Origin: Streptococcus acidominimus
GTDB lineage: Bacteria; Bacillota; Bacilli; Lactobacillales; Streptococcaceae
Reading direction: 5' to 3'
Length of the DNA: 64,000 nt
Assembly (NCBI RefSeq): GCF_001921825.1
Contig: NZ_MSJL01000006.1
Location: forward strand, 1 to 64,000
Part shown: piece after piece, positions 56,777 to 64,000 of the stretch
Position numbering within the stretch: position 1 is the first letter of the stretch
How the letters are laid out: every line of letters starts with the position of its first letter
Notes under the pieces: generated by a model
What the model saw: only the letters and a program-made list of their open reading frames with translations
Databases searched by the model: none
What the model was told of the DNA's origin: nothing
Position numbers and translations under genes: made by a program

Positions 56777-58051
56777 ATGAGTGCTATCAATGACGTTGTT
56801 CAGTATATTCTCGGCTTAGGAGCATCTGTGATGCTTCCCATCATGTTGACAATTGTCGGCTTGATTTTCAGGCTACCATTTGGAAAATCCCTCAAGTCGG
56901 GTTTGACGGTAGGGATTGGTTTCATTGGGATTAACCTTGTAATCGGTATGTTGTCTAGTAACTTAGGTCCTGCAGCCCAAGCAATGGTTGAGAACTTTGG
57001 TGTATCGTTGAATATTATTGATACTGGTTGGCCTTCAGCAGCGGCAGCAGCATGGGCAGCTCCAGTTTCTGCGATTATGATCCCCATCTGTGTGGTGGTG
57101 AACCTGATCATGTTGTTCACTAAGACGACCAAGACCCTTGATATTGACCTATGGAACTACTGGCACTTTATCGCTGCTGCTGCAACGGGTTATATCGTAA
57201 CAGGTGGGAATTGGTGGTTCTCAATCCTGTGTGGTGTCCTGTATGAAATCGCCTGCTTACTGATTGCAGACTGGACAGCTCCGATGGTTGAAAAATTCTA
57301 TGGACTAGAAGGTGTCAGCCTTCCAACTGGTTCTACGGACGCCTTTGGCTTGATCGGTATTCCTGTGGGGATACTGGTGGGTAAAATTCCTGGTTTAAAT
57401 AAGCTTGACGTTAGTGCAGACACCATCCAAGAAAAATTTGGCATCTTTGGTGAGCCAATGATGATGGGGATTATTATCGGTGCTGCTATTGCAGCTCTTG
57501 GAGGATATGATGCTGGTGGCATTATTACAATGGGGATCAACATGGGAGCGGTGATGTTCTTGATGCCTCGGATGGTTAAAATCTTGATGGAAGGCTTGAT
57601 TCCAATTTCAGAGGCGGCGCGTGACTTCTTGCAAAAACGTAATGGTAATAGCGACCGTACCATTTATCTTGGTATGGATGCTGCCCTGACAACTGGTCAT
57701 CCTGCTAACCTTGCAACTGGCTTGCTCCTTGTCCCAATTACGTTGTTGATTGCGATTATCCTACCGGGCAACAAGGTTCTTCCATTTGGTGACTTGGCAA
57801 CCATTCCTTTCTATGTATCACTCATCGTAGCCAACCGTAAAGGTAATATCATTCAGTCTGTGATTACAGGTGCTATCGTTATTACATTTGCCCTTTACAT
57901 GGCGACAAACTTTGCACCAGAACATACAGAAATGATGCGTGGCGTATACGAATTTCCAGAAGGAGCCACTCTTGTCTCCAGCCTTGATATGGGCGGGAAC
58001 GTCCTTAACTGGCTAATCTTGAAATTCGCCCAACTATTCTCTGGAATATAA
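56777..58051 (+). CDS. PTS IIC component, galactitol family
   Basis: A 424-aa polytopic permease with about ten hydrophobic segments (VMLPIMLTIVGLIFRLPFGK, IGFIGINLVIGMLSSN, LLLVPITLLIAIILPGNKVL). Motifs SGLTVGIGFIGINLVIGM and AALTTGHPANLATGLLL match GatC/SgcC-type transporters. It imports a polyol and releases it as phosphate. The substrate is not set by sequence alone; the neighbouring dehydrogenases and pentose-phosphate enzymes favour a polyol, perhaps a pentitol. Confidence 0.92.
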   Translation: MSAINDVVQYILGLGASVMLPIMLTIVGLIFRLPFGKSLKSGLTVGIGFIGINLVIGMLSSNLGPAAQAMVENFGVSLNIIDTGWPSAAAAAWAAPVSAIMIPICVVVNLIMLFTKTTKTLDIDLWNYWHFIAAAATGYIVTGGNWWFSILCGVLYEIACLLIADWTAPMVEKFYGLEGVSLPTGSTDAFGLIGIPVGILVGKIPGLNKLDVSADTIQEKFGIFGEPMMMGIIIGAAIAALGGYDAGGIITMGINMGAVMFLMPRMVKILMEGLIPISEAARDFLQKRNGNSDRTIYLGMDAALTTGHPANLATGLLLVPITLLIAIILPGNKVLPFGDLATIPFYVSLIVANRKGNIIQSVITGAIVITFALYMATNFAPEHTEMMRGVYEFPEGATLVSSLDMGGNVLNWLILKFAQLFSGI

Positions 58052-58520
58052 GATACAAGGGCGTAAAGAGCAAAGTAAAAATAGGAGATTGACGATGTGT
58101 TCGATGAACACAAGGCAATCTATACCTAAAGGTAGCCACACCTGTAAGCAACTAAAGTTGCAACAGTTGCGTCTCTTTTTTACACAGCTCTTAGCCCGCG
58201 TTCAGTTACATAAGATACGAGCCCGTAAAAAACTCATAGCGAAAATAGGAAATCTGACGAAGGGTCATCAGACCCTAGGAAGATTTATACCTAAAGGTAG
58301 CCACAGCTGTAACTAGCTAAAGCTAGAACACCTGCGTCCCCCTAAAGGGAGCCATACTTGACACGAGTTGCACTCGTTCTATCTCTAACCTTCAACAGTC
58401 TATTCCTAGACTGTTGAAGCAACTAAAGTTGCAATAGTTGCGTCTCTTTTTTACACAGTGCTTAGCTCGAGTTCAATTACATCAAGATATAAGAGCGTTA
58501 AAAAAGCGACGGACCCCCTG
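58052..58520. repeat. Module mosaic 8 between IIC and dehydrogenase genes
   Basis: About 470 bp of shuffled modules without a gene. CTAAAGGTAGCCACA occurs twice (near 58127 and 58294). The unit GCAACTAAAGTTGCAA occurs twice (near 58149 and 58420) and TTGCGTCTCTTTTTTACACA twice. GACACGAGTTGCACTCGTT and the paired CAACAGTCT...AGACTGTTG resemble units at 13020 and 60960. No TATAG terminal repeats were found. It lies within the probable operon and will be transcribed. Confidence 0.65.
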
Positions 58521-58623
58521 TGGAAAATTAGGAACTAAAAGTATCGTTTTGATTTGTAAAGAGGATAAGATGTTGATTTTATAGAAGATCTATTACAGGT
58601 CTTAAAGGGAAAGGCGGAAAATA

Positions 58624-59676
58624 ATGAAAGCAGCATTGCTGACAGAATTAAACCATTTTGAAATCCGTGAAATGGATAAGCCGACGCCACAGTCACATGA
58701 GGTTTTAGTGAAAGTCAAAGCTGCAGGTATCTGCGGCTCTGATATTCACAAGATGCAAAGTGAGTGGAAGTATGATTTACCCATGGTCATGGGGCATGAA
58801 TTTTCAGGTCAAGTAGAGGCAGTAGGAGCAGAGGTAGAGCAGGTATCAGTTGGCGATCGTGTTGCGATTGTGCCTTTCTTACCTTGTAACAACTGTATCT
58901 ACTGTCGTGAAGGCAAATACCAACTTTGTGAAGACTATCGGATGATAGGGTCTCACTATTACGGTGGCTTTGAAGAGTACGTTGTTGTACCAGAGACGAA
59001 TGTCTTGAATATTGGAGAAAAAATCTCTTATGAAGAGGCGGCAATGATTGAACCGTTGGCGGTAGCAGCTCACGGGGTCATGGGCTTGAATCCACAAGTT
59101 GGGGATCAAGTGGCAGTCTTTGGCTTAGGTACGATTGGTATTCTAAGTGTTCAGTGGCTTCGCCTAGCGGGTGTCAAGCGAATTATTGGAATTGATATTG
59201 ACCCGAATAAGCTAGAGGAATCTAAAAAATACGGGGTAACAGATACAATCAATCCCTTAGAGGAATCACTGGAGCAAGCTGTTGCAAGATTGACCGATGG
59301 TTTGGGGGTTGATATTGCCTTAGAATGTGCAGGTTCTAAGGTAACAGAAGAACAGTGCCTTTTAATTACTAGGAAAGGTGGACAGATTGGCTACCAAGGA
59401 ATCGCCTATACAGATGTATTGCTGCGTCAGCGTGCCTTTGAGAATATCTTTAGACGGGAATATACGGTCAAAGGGTTTTGGAATTCCTACTCTGCACCAT
59501 TCCCTGGTAAAGAGTGGACCCACTCTGTCGCCTTTATTGAGGCAGGTAAAATAAAATTGAAAGAGATGATTTCCCATCGATTCTCGCTTGATGAGATTCA
59601 GCAGGCTTTCAATCTAACAGTGAATCGGGAGGCATCATATAATAAAGTGATGATTTTCCCAGAAAGTGACAAGTAG
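58624..59676 (+). CDS. Zinc-dependent polyol-phosphate dehydrogenase (GatD-like)
   Basis: A 350-aa medium-chain dehydrogenase. Catalytic zinc ligands are in GICGSDIHK (Cys) and MGHEFSG (His-Glu). The four structural zinc Cys are in LPCNNCIYCREGKYQLC. The NAD-binding motif is VAVFGLGTIGIL near residue 163. The segment YSAPFPGKEWTHSVAFI resembles galactitol-1-phosphate dehydrogenase GatD. It should oxidise the imported polyol phosphate to a ketose phosphate. Substrate not certain. Confidence 0.85.
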   Translation: MKAALLTELNHFEIREMDKPTPQSHEVLVKVKAAGICGSDIHKMQSEWKYDLPMVMGHEFSGQVEAVGAEVEQVSVGDRVAIVPFLPCNNCIYCREGKYQLCEDYRMIGSHYYGGFEEYVVVPETNVLNIGEKISYEEAAMIEPLAVAAHGVMGLNPQVGDQVAVFGLGTIGILSVQWLRLAGVKRIIGIDIDPNKLEESKKYGVTDTINPLEESLEQAVARLTDGLGVDIALECAGSKVTEEQCLLITRKGGQIGYQGIAYTDVLLRQRAFENIFRREYTVKGFWNSYSAPFPGKEWTHSVAFIEAGKIKLKEMISHRFSLDEIQQAFNLTVNREASYNKVMIFPESDK

Positions 59677-59686
59677 GGAGGTAAAC

Positions 59687-60748
59687 ATGACTATTCCAGT
59701 TAAAATGAAAGGGGTTTTTAAAACAGAGCCCGGCTATGATAAAATGGATCTCCTAGAACTGGATGTACCCAAAGCGGAAGGAGATAAGGTACTCATTAAG
59801 GTTGCGTTTACAGGTATTTGTGGATCAGATATTCATACTTTTAAAGGTGAGTACAATAACCCTGCAACACCGGTCGTTCTCGGACATGAATTTTCCGGGC
59901 AAGTGGTAGCAGTCGGTGAAGATGTCAAGAAGGTCAAGGTAGGGGATCGCGTGACAAGCGAAACAACCTTTGAAACAAGTACCGATATTTACACACATGA
60001 TCGGCTCTATAACTTAGCAATGAAGCGCAAGGGAATTGGGACACAGCAGAATGGTTCTATGGCAAAGTATGTCTTGACCCGTGAAGAAAGTGTTCATATC
60101 TTGCCACCTTCTCTTAGCTATGAGGGAGCAGCTATGACGGAACCTCTAGCTTGTTGTGTACATGCTATGTACCAAAAGAGCCAGCTTAGCCTCCATGATA
60201 AGATTATCATCATGGGACCTGGTCCAATTGGTTTATTCTTGCTACAAATTGCTAAGGACATCGGCGCCTTTGTCATCATGACAGGGATTACCCAAGATGC
60301 AGAGCGATTAGCCTTTGCCAAAGAATTGGGAGCTGATGTAGTCGTTGATACACAAAGGGAAGACTTGGCTGCGATTGTCCACCAATATACAGACGGCTAT
60401 GGTGTCGATAAGGCCTATGATGCCTCGGGAGCTACTCCAGCAGTCAACCAAGTATTGCCACTCATCAAGAAGCGCGGTCGCTTTGTTCAAGTAGGGCTGT
60501 TCGCGAAGAAGTACATTGAATTGGATACAGAATCCATCATTCAACGTGAAATTGAGTATGTGGGTTGCCGCTCACAAAATCCCTTTGACTGGCCAATTGC
60601 GCTCCACCTTCTAAACAAAGGAGCAGTCAATATAAGCAAGATGATTACGCAAAAATTCTCACTCGAGGAATGGCGACAAGCATTTGAATCCGTCATGGGT
60701 GGAAAAGAATTCAAAGTGATGATAGAATCAAACCCAGGAGAGTTTTAA
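59687..60748 (+). CDS. Zinc-dependent dehydrogenase lacking the structural zinc site
   Basis: A 353-aa medium-chain dehydrogenase from ATG 59687 (GGGAGG upstream). The catalytic site is present (GICGSDIHT, LGHEFSG). The NAD-binding loop is IIMGPGPIGLFLL near residue 174. The lobe that normally holds four Cys reads ETSTDIYTHDRLYNLAMKRK, so no structural zinc can bind. It is 10 nt after the first dehydrogenase and thus co-expressed. It may act on a second polyol phosphate or an isomer. Family: sorbitol/threonine dehydrogenase type. Confidence 0.83.
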   Translation: MTIPVKMKGVFKTEPGYDKMDLLELDVPKAEGDKVLIKVAFTGICGSDIHTFKGEYNNPATPVVLGHEFSGQVVAVGEDVKKVKVGDRVTSETTFETSTDIYTHDRLYNLAMKRKGIGTQQNGSMAKYVLTREESVHILPPSLSYEGAAMTEPLACCVHAMYQKSQLSLHDKIIIMGPGPIGLFLLQIAKDIGAFVIMTGITQDAERLAFAKELGADVVVDTQREDLAAIVHQYTDGYGVDKAYDASGATPAVNQVLPLIKKRGRFVQVGLFAKKYIELDTESIIQREIEYVGCRSQNPFDWPIALHLLNKGAVNISKMITQKFSLEEWRQAFESVMGGKEFKVMIESNPGEF

Positions 60749-61400
60749 ATAAGATACAAGGGCGTAAAACAACTCCTAGACAAAATAGGCGGCCGAACAG
60801 AAGCGGTTCGCTTCGTCGTGAGACCCCCACAAGGGCAACTAGATTGGCGTATAAGCGCCAATCAGATGCCTACTGTGATGTTGTCTAGGGTTCCTCAACT
60901 TTCTGACTATGCTTTGTCAGCGAGTTGTAGCCCGCGTTCAGTTAGACAAGATATAAGGGCGTTTGACACGAGCATTGCTCGTTTTATCTCCAACCTTCCA
61001 CAGTCTATTCCTAGACTGTGGAAGCGAGCAAAGCAAAAATAGGAGTTTTGACGCAGAACTATTAGACGAGAGTTTGCTCCGCAAACTTCCATTTATCACC
61101 TCCAGAGGTATACCATACCTCTGGAGCTAGGAAAAAATATCCCTAAAGGTAGCCACACCTGTGAGCAGCTAAAGTTGCAACAGTTGCGTCTCTTTTTTGC
61201 ACAGCTCGTAGTTCGAGTTCAATTCCACAAGATATAAGGGCGTTTGATACGAGCGTTGTTCGTTTTATCTCCAACCTTCCACCGTCTATCCCCAGACTGT
61301 GGACATGAGCAAAGCAACTTGTATCTGTGACCAGCTAAAACTGGAAGGGCTACGTCTCTTTTTAAAAAGTGCCTAGTCCGAACTCAATTACCAAAGTATA
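60749..61400. repeat. Module mosaic 9 upstream of tkt
   Basis: About 650 bp without a gene, the largest mosaic here. It contains CAACTCCTAGACAAAATAGG, the hairpins CGGTTCGCTTCG, GATTGGCG/CGCCAATC, CACAGTCT/AGACTGTG (twice, one degenerate), AGTTTGCTCCGCAAACT and CCAGAGGTATACCATACCTC. Units GCTAAAGTTGCAACAGTTGC and GATATAAGGGCGTTTGA repeat those at 58052. No ORF is credible. The stretch 61401-61660 that follows has no gene. Confidence 0.65.
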
Positions 61401-61668
61401 TGGTCTCTGTAACCTTTCAGATATTAACCGTTACTGTCATATCCATAGAACAAGCAAAGTTTTTCAAGCTAGGCGAAAAATGATTGCCGTACAGTGATTA
61501 CCATAGGATTTGGACTAGAGGCTATATTAAAAAGCAGTGACGCAGAGTGCAAGAAGTATCTTGAATGGAGGATTGAACTGTAAGTTAGGCTTTCATGGAT
61601 AAGCGGGGACAGAATGCTCCTCGCTTCTTCTGTAAAAATAAGTCCAAATGTTGAACGTATTGTAACAA

Positions 61669-61690
61669 CGAAAACGCTTTATGCTATAAT
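61669..61690 (+). promoter_or_regulatory. tkt promoter with cre-like site
   Basis: CGAAAACGCTTTAT (61669-61682) resembles a cre and lies directly before TATAAT (61685-61690). A CcpA-controlled promoter is plausible; the -35 (TTGTAA or GTAACA) is weak. Confidence 0.5.
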
Positions 61691-61723
61691 AGAACTAGAA
61701 TAACTTTTTAAGAGGAGAAAGAT

Positions 61724-63694
61724 ATGTCACACTTATCAGTTAATGCGATTCGTTTCCTTGGAGTAGACGCCATTGAAAAATCGAAATCAGGTCACCCGGG
61801 AGCGGTCATGGGGCAAGCTCCAATGGCTTATAGCCTATTTACCAAACACATGCGCTTGAATCCAGCTCATCCACGCTGGGTCAACCGTGACCGTTTTGTC
61901 TTATCTGCAGGGCATGGTTCGATGTTGCTATATGCTCTTTTGCACCTGTCAGGTTTTGAAGAGGTCAGCATAGATGAAATCAAGAACTTCCGCCAATGGG
62001 GTTCAAAAACACCAGGTCACCCTGAGTTCGGTCATACTGCCGGTGTAGATGTGACGACAGGTCCTCTTGGTCAAGGGATTTCAACTGCGGTTGGTTTGGC
62101 TCAAGCAGAACGATTTATGGCTGCTAAATACAATAAGGAAGGCTATCCAATTTTTGACCACTATACCTATGTTATCTGTGGTGACGGAGATTTGATGGAG
62201 GGCGTTTCTGCTGAAGCTGCTTCTTATGCTGGTCTTCAACAATTGGACAAATTGATTGTCTTGTACGATTCAAACGATATCTGTTTGGATGGTGGAACAG
62301 AAGATGCTCTAACAGAAGATGTCCGTGCTCGCTATGAAGCCTACGGCTGGCATACTGCCCTTGTTTCTGATGGAACAGATGTGGCAGCGATTGATCAAGC
62401 TATCCAAGCTGCAAAAGTTGCAGGAAAACCGTCCCTTATTGAAATCAAAACAGTCATTGGTCATGGTTCTCCAAATAAACAAGGCACCAATGCTGTTCAC
62501 GGTGCACCATTAGGCGCAGAAGAGGCAGAAGCAACTCGCAAGGCTTTGGACTGGTCTTATGCCCCATTTGAAGTTCCAGCAGAAGTATATGCAGACTTTA
62601 AAGAGCATGTGACAGATCGTGGACAGGCAGCTTACGCGGCTTGGGAAAAACTTGTGGCAGATTATAAAGAAGCATATCCAGAGTTGGCAGCAGAAGTGAG
62701 CGCGGTCTTAGAAGGGCGTGATGCAGTTGAGTTGAAACCAAGTGATCTCCCAATGCCAGAGACAGGTTTCTCACAGGCAACTCGTAACTCTAGTCAGGAT
62801 GCAATCAATGCAGCAGCTGCGGTTCTCCCTCATTTCTTTGGCGGTTCTGCAGACTTGTCTCATTCCAACATGACTTTCATTCAGGGTGAGGGCTTGCAAG
62901 ATGCAGCTCATCCATTGAATCGGAATATCCAATTTGGTGTGCGCGAATTTGCCATGGGAACGATTTTGAACGGATTGGCTCTCCACAGTAACATTCGTGT
63001 ATACGGTGGTACTTTCATGGTCTTCTCTGACTATGTGAAAGCGGCGATTCGCTTGTCTGCCCTTCAAGGACTTCCAGTGACCTATGTCTTTACCCATGAT
63101 TCAATTGCAGTTGGTGAAGATGGTCCTACCCATGAACCGATTGAACATTTAGCAGGTCTTCGTGCAATGCCAAATGTGACAGTTTTCCGTCCAGCAGATG
63201 CTCGTGAAACGCAAGCTGCTTGGTATTTGTCCCTAACAAGCCCATCAACACCATCTGTTTTAGCCTTGACTCGTCAAAACTTAACCGTAGAAGAGGGAAC
63301 AGATTTTGACAAGGTTGCTAAAGGAGCGTATGTAGTCTATGAAGAAGCAGGATTTGATACCATTCTTCTTGCGTCTGGTTCAGAAGTGAACTTGGCAGTG
63401 ACAGCAGCTAAGCAACTAGCGACAGAGGGGATCAAGGTTCGCGTGGTCAGCGTGCCATCAATGGAACTCTTTGAGGCTCAGGATGCAGCTTATAAGGAAG
63501 AAATCTTGCCAAACGCAATCCGTCGTCGTGTAGCCATTGAAATGGCTGCGACACAAAGCTGGTACAAATATGTCGGCTTAGACGGTGCGGTACTTGGTAT
63601 CGATACTTTTGGAGCCTCTGCACCAGCAGCTAAAGTTATCGAAGAATATGGCTTTACTGTTGAAAACATAGTGAATATCGTCAAAGGATTGTAA
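61724..63694 (+). CDS. tkt: Transketolase
   Basis: A 656-aa thiamine-diphosphate enzyme that transfers two-carbon units between pentose phosphates in the cytoplasm. N-terminal [20 protein letters not shown], the TPP motif [20 protein letters not shown] near residue 148, and [20 protein letters not shown] near 458 are characteristic. GAGGAG precedes the ATG. With xfp and the polyol PTS genes it suggests use of pentose phosphates made from the imported polyol. It has its own promoter and terminator. Confidence 0.95.
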   Translation: MSHLSVNAIRFLGVDAIEKSKSGHPGAVMGQAPMAYSLFTKHMRLNPAHPRWVNRDRFVLSAGHGSMLLYALLHLSGFEEVSIDEIKNFRQWGSKTPGHPEFGHTAGVDVTTGPLGQGISTAVGLAQAERFMAAKYNKEGYPIFDHYTYVICGDGDLMEGVSAEAASYAGLQQLDKLIVLYDSNDICLDGGTEDALTEDVRARYEAYGWHTALVSDGTDVAAIDQAIQAAKVAGKPSLIEIKTVIGHGSPNKQGTNAVHGAPLGAEEAEATRKALDWSYAPFEVPAEVYADFKEHVTDRGQAAYAAWEKLVADYKEAYPELAAEVSAVLEGRDAVELKPSDLPMPETGFSQATRNSSQDAINAAAAVLPHFFGGSADLSHSNMTFIQGEGLQDAAHPLNRNIQFGVREFAMGTILNGLALHSNIRVYGGTFMVFSDYVKAAIRLSALQGLPVTYVFTHDSIAVGEDGPTHEPIEHLAGLRAMPNVTVFRPADARETQAAWYLSLTSPSTPSVLALTRQNLTVEEGTDFDKVAKGAYVVYEEAGFDTILLASGSEVNLAVTAAKQLATEGIKVRVVSVPSMELFEAQDAAYKEEILPNAIRRRVAIEMAATQSWYKYVGLDGAVLGIDTFGASAPAAKVIEEYGFTVENIVNIVKGL

Positions 63695-63720
63695 GAGAGA
63701 TTTCAAATAGCCGATAGAGA

Positions 63721-63746
63721 AAGATAGCCGAAAGGCTGTCTTTTTT
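63721..63746 (+). terminator. Terminator of tkt
   Basis: AAGATAGCC and GGCTGTCTT with a GAAA loop (one G-T pair) are followed by TTTT. Confidence 0.8.
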
Positions 63747-63939
63747 GTCAAAATCATTCAATAACTTTCACAACATGATAAAATAGAAGAAAGTAATTTC
63801 AAAAACTATCAGGACTCACTTATGGACAATTCCTGCAGGAGCTGTAAAAAATGGTGTCCTTAACTTTAAAGCGCTTCCGTTTTATAATGAACATGTAATA
63901 TTCAAGAAAAACCAAACAGATACTAGGCGATGAAATCGC

Positions 63940-64000
63940 AGATAGCATCCCGTTCCTTCTAGTTTTAAGGGAACAAGCTGAAAACTTCCACAGGAGCTTT
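63940..64000. repeat. Start of another intergenic module element, cut by the window end
   Basis: TTTTAAGGGAACAAGCTGAA and the AAAAC(T)TCC...GGAGCTTT pairing repeat the end of the element at 13155-13195. The remaining stretch 63750-63939 has no gene. Confidence 0.45.

Noticed and set aside
60818-61042. 74-codon ORF in the mosaic before tkt
   Set aside because: Made of shared intergenic modules, without a start signal.

Overview
This window looks like the chromosome of a Streptococcus close to S. suis. The evidence is the gene order tyrS / pbp1b / rpoB-rpoC / DUF1033 / comG operon / methyltransferase / ackA, the characteristic RpoB and RpoC proteins, SigX (ComX) boxes, a folT tetrahydrofolate riboswitch, and a galactitol-family PTS next to phosphoketolase and transketolase. 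No tRNA, rRNA, IS transposase, integrase or CRISPR array was seen.

Layout. 1-12500: tyrS (minus), pbp1b, then rpoB and rpoC behind a strong promoter and a leader attenuator-like hairpin. 12600-16731: DUF1033 gene and the comGA-comGG competence pilus operon under a TACGAATA SigX box; comGA has lost about 90 central residues in frame, including the Walker A region. 16740-18298: debris of a mobile element holding a RelB/RelE toxin-antitoxin pair. 18299-28600: methyltransferase, ackA, a pyridoxal-kinase-like gene with an ECF S component, riboswitch-folT, pepA, DUF4651, thioredoxin-like, ytpR, ssbB with its own SigX-like box, and CIRCE-groES-groEL.

28834-48119 is a prophage-derived region without integrase, replication, terminase, portal or major capsid genes. 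It keeps an S24-type repressor and Cro-like gene with four operator-like sites, small early genes, an ArpU-like regulator, a ~0.7 kb gene-free structured region that looks like a large phage RNA (ROOL/GOLLD-like), a scaffold gene, and then a complete long-tail module (tail tube, chaperones with a -1 frameshift site, tape measure, Dit, Tal), holin and endolysin. After the lysin come an ImmA/IrrE peptidase plus FRG-domain gene pair, a secreted V8-like protease, a displaced minor-capsid fragment, an unexplained ~100-nt terminator-bounded RNA unit and a HigB/HigA-type toxin-antitoxin pair.

48852-63694 is carbon metabolism: ulaG, a hypothetical gene, xfp (phosphoketolase, minus), a PRD/PTS-domain regulator, Gat-family IIA, IIB and IIC, two medium-chain dehydrogenases and transketolase. 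Together they suggest uptake of a polyol as its phosphate, oxidation to a ketose phosphate (xylulose-5-P if a pentitol) and entry into the phosphoketolase/transketolase pathways.

A family of intergenic elements recurs across the window. The intact copies (12212, 20702, 31533, 45900, 56210) are bounded by terminal inverted repeats of the form TATAGYCRTTTMGTTTA and contain shuffled, strongly palindromic modules. Further mosaics of similar modules lie at 13020, 33108, 58052, 60749 and 63940. They look like non-autonomous, BOX-like or MITE-like composite elements, and two of them supply the stop codon of the preceding gene.
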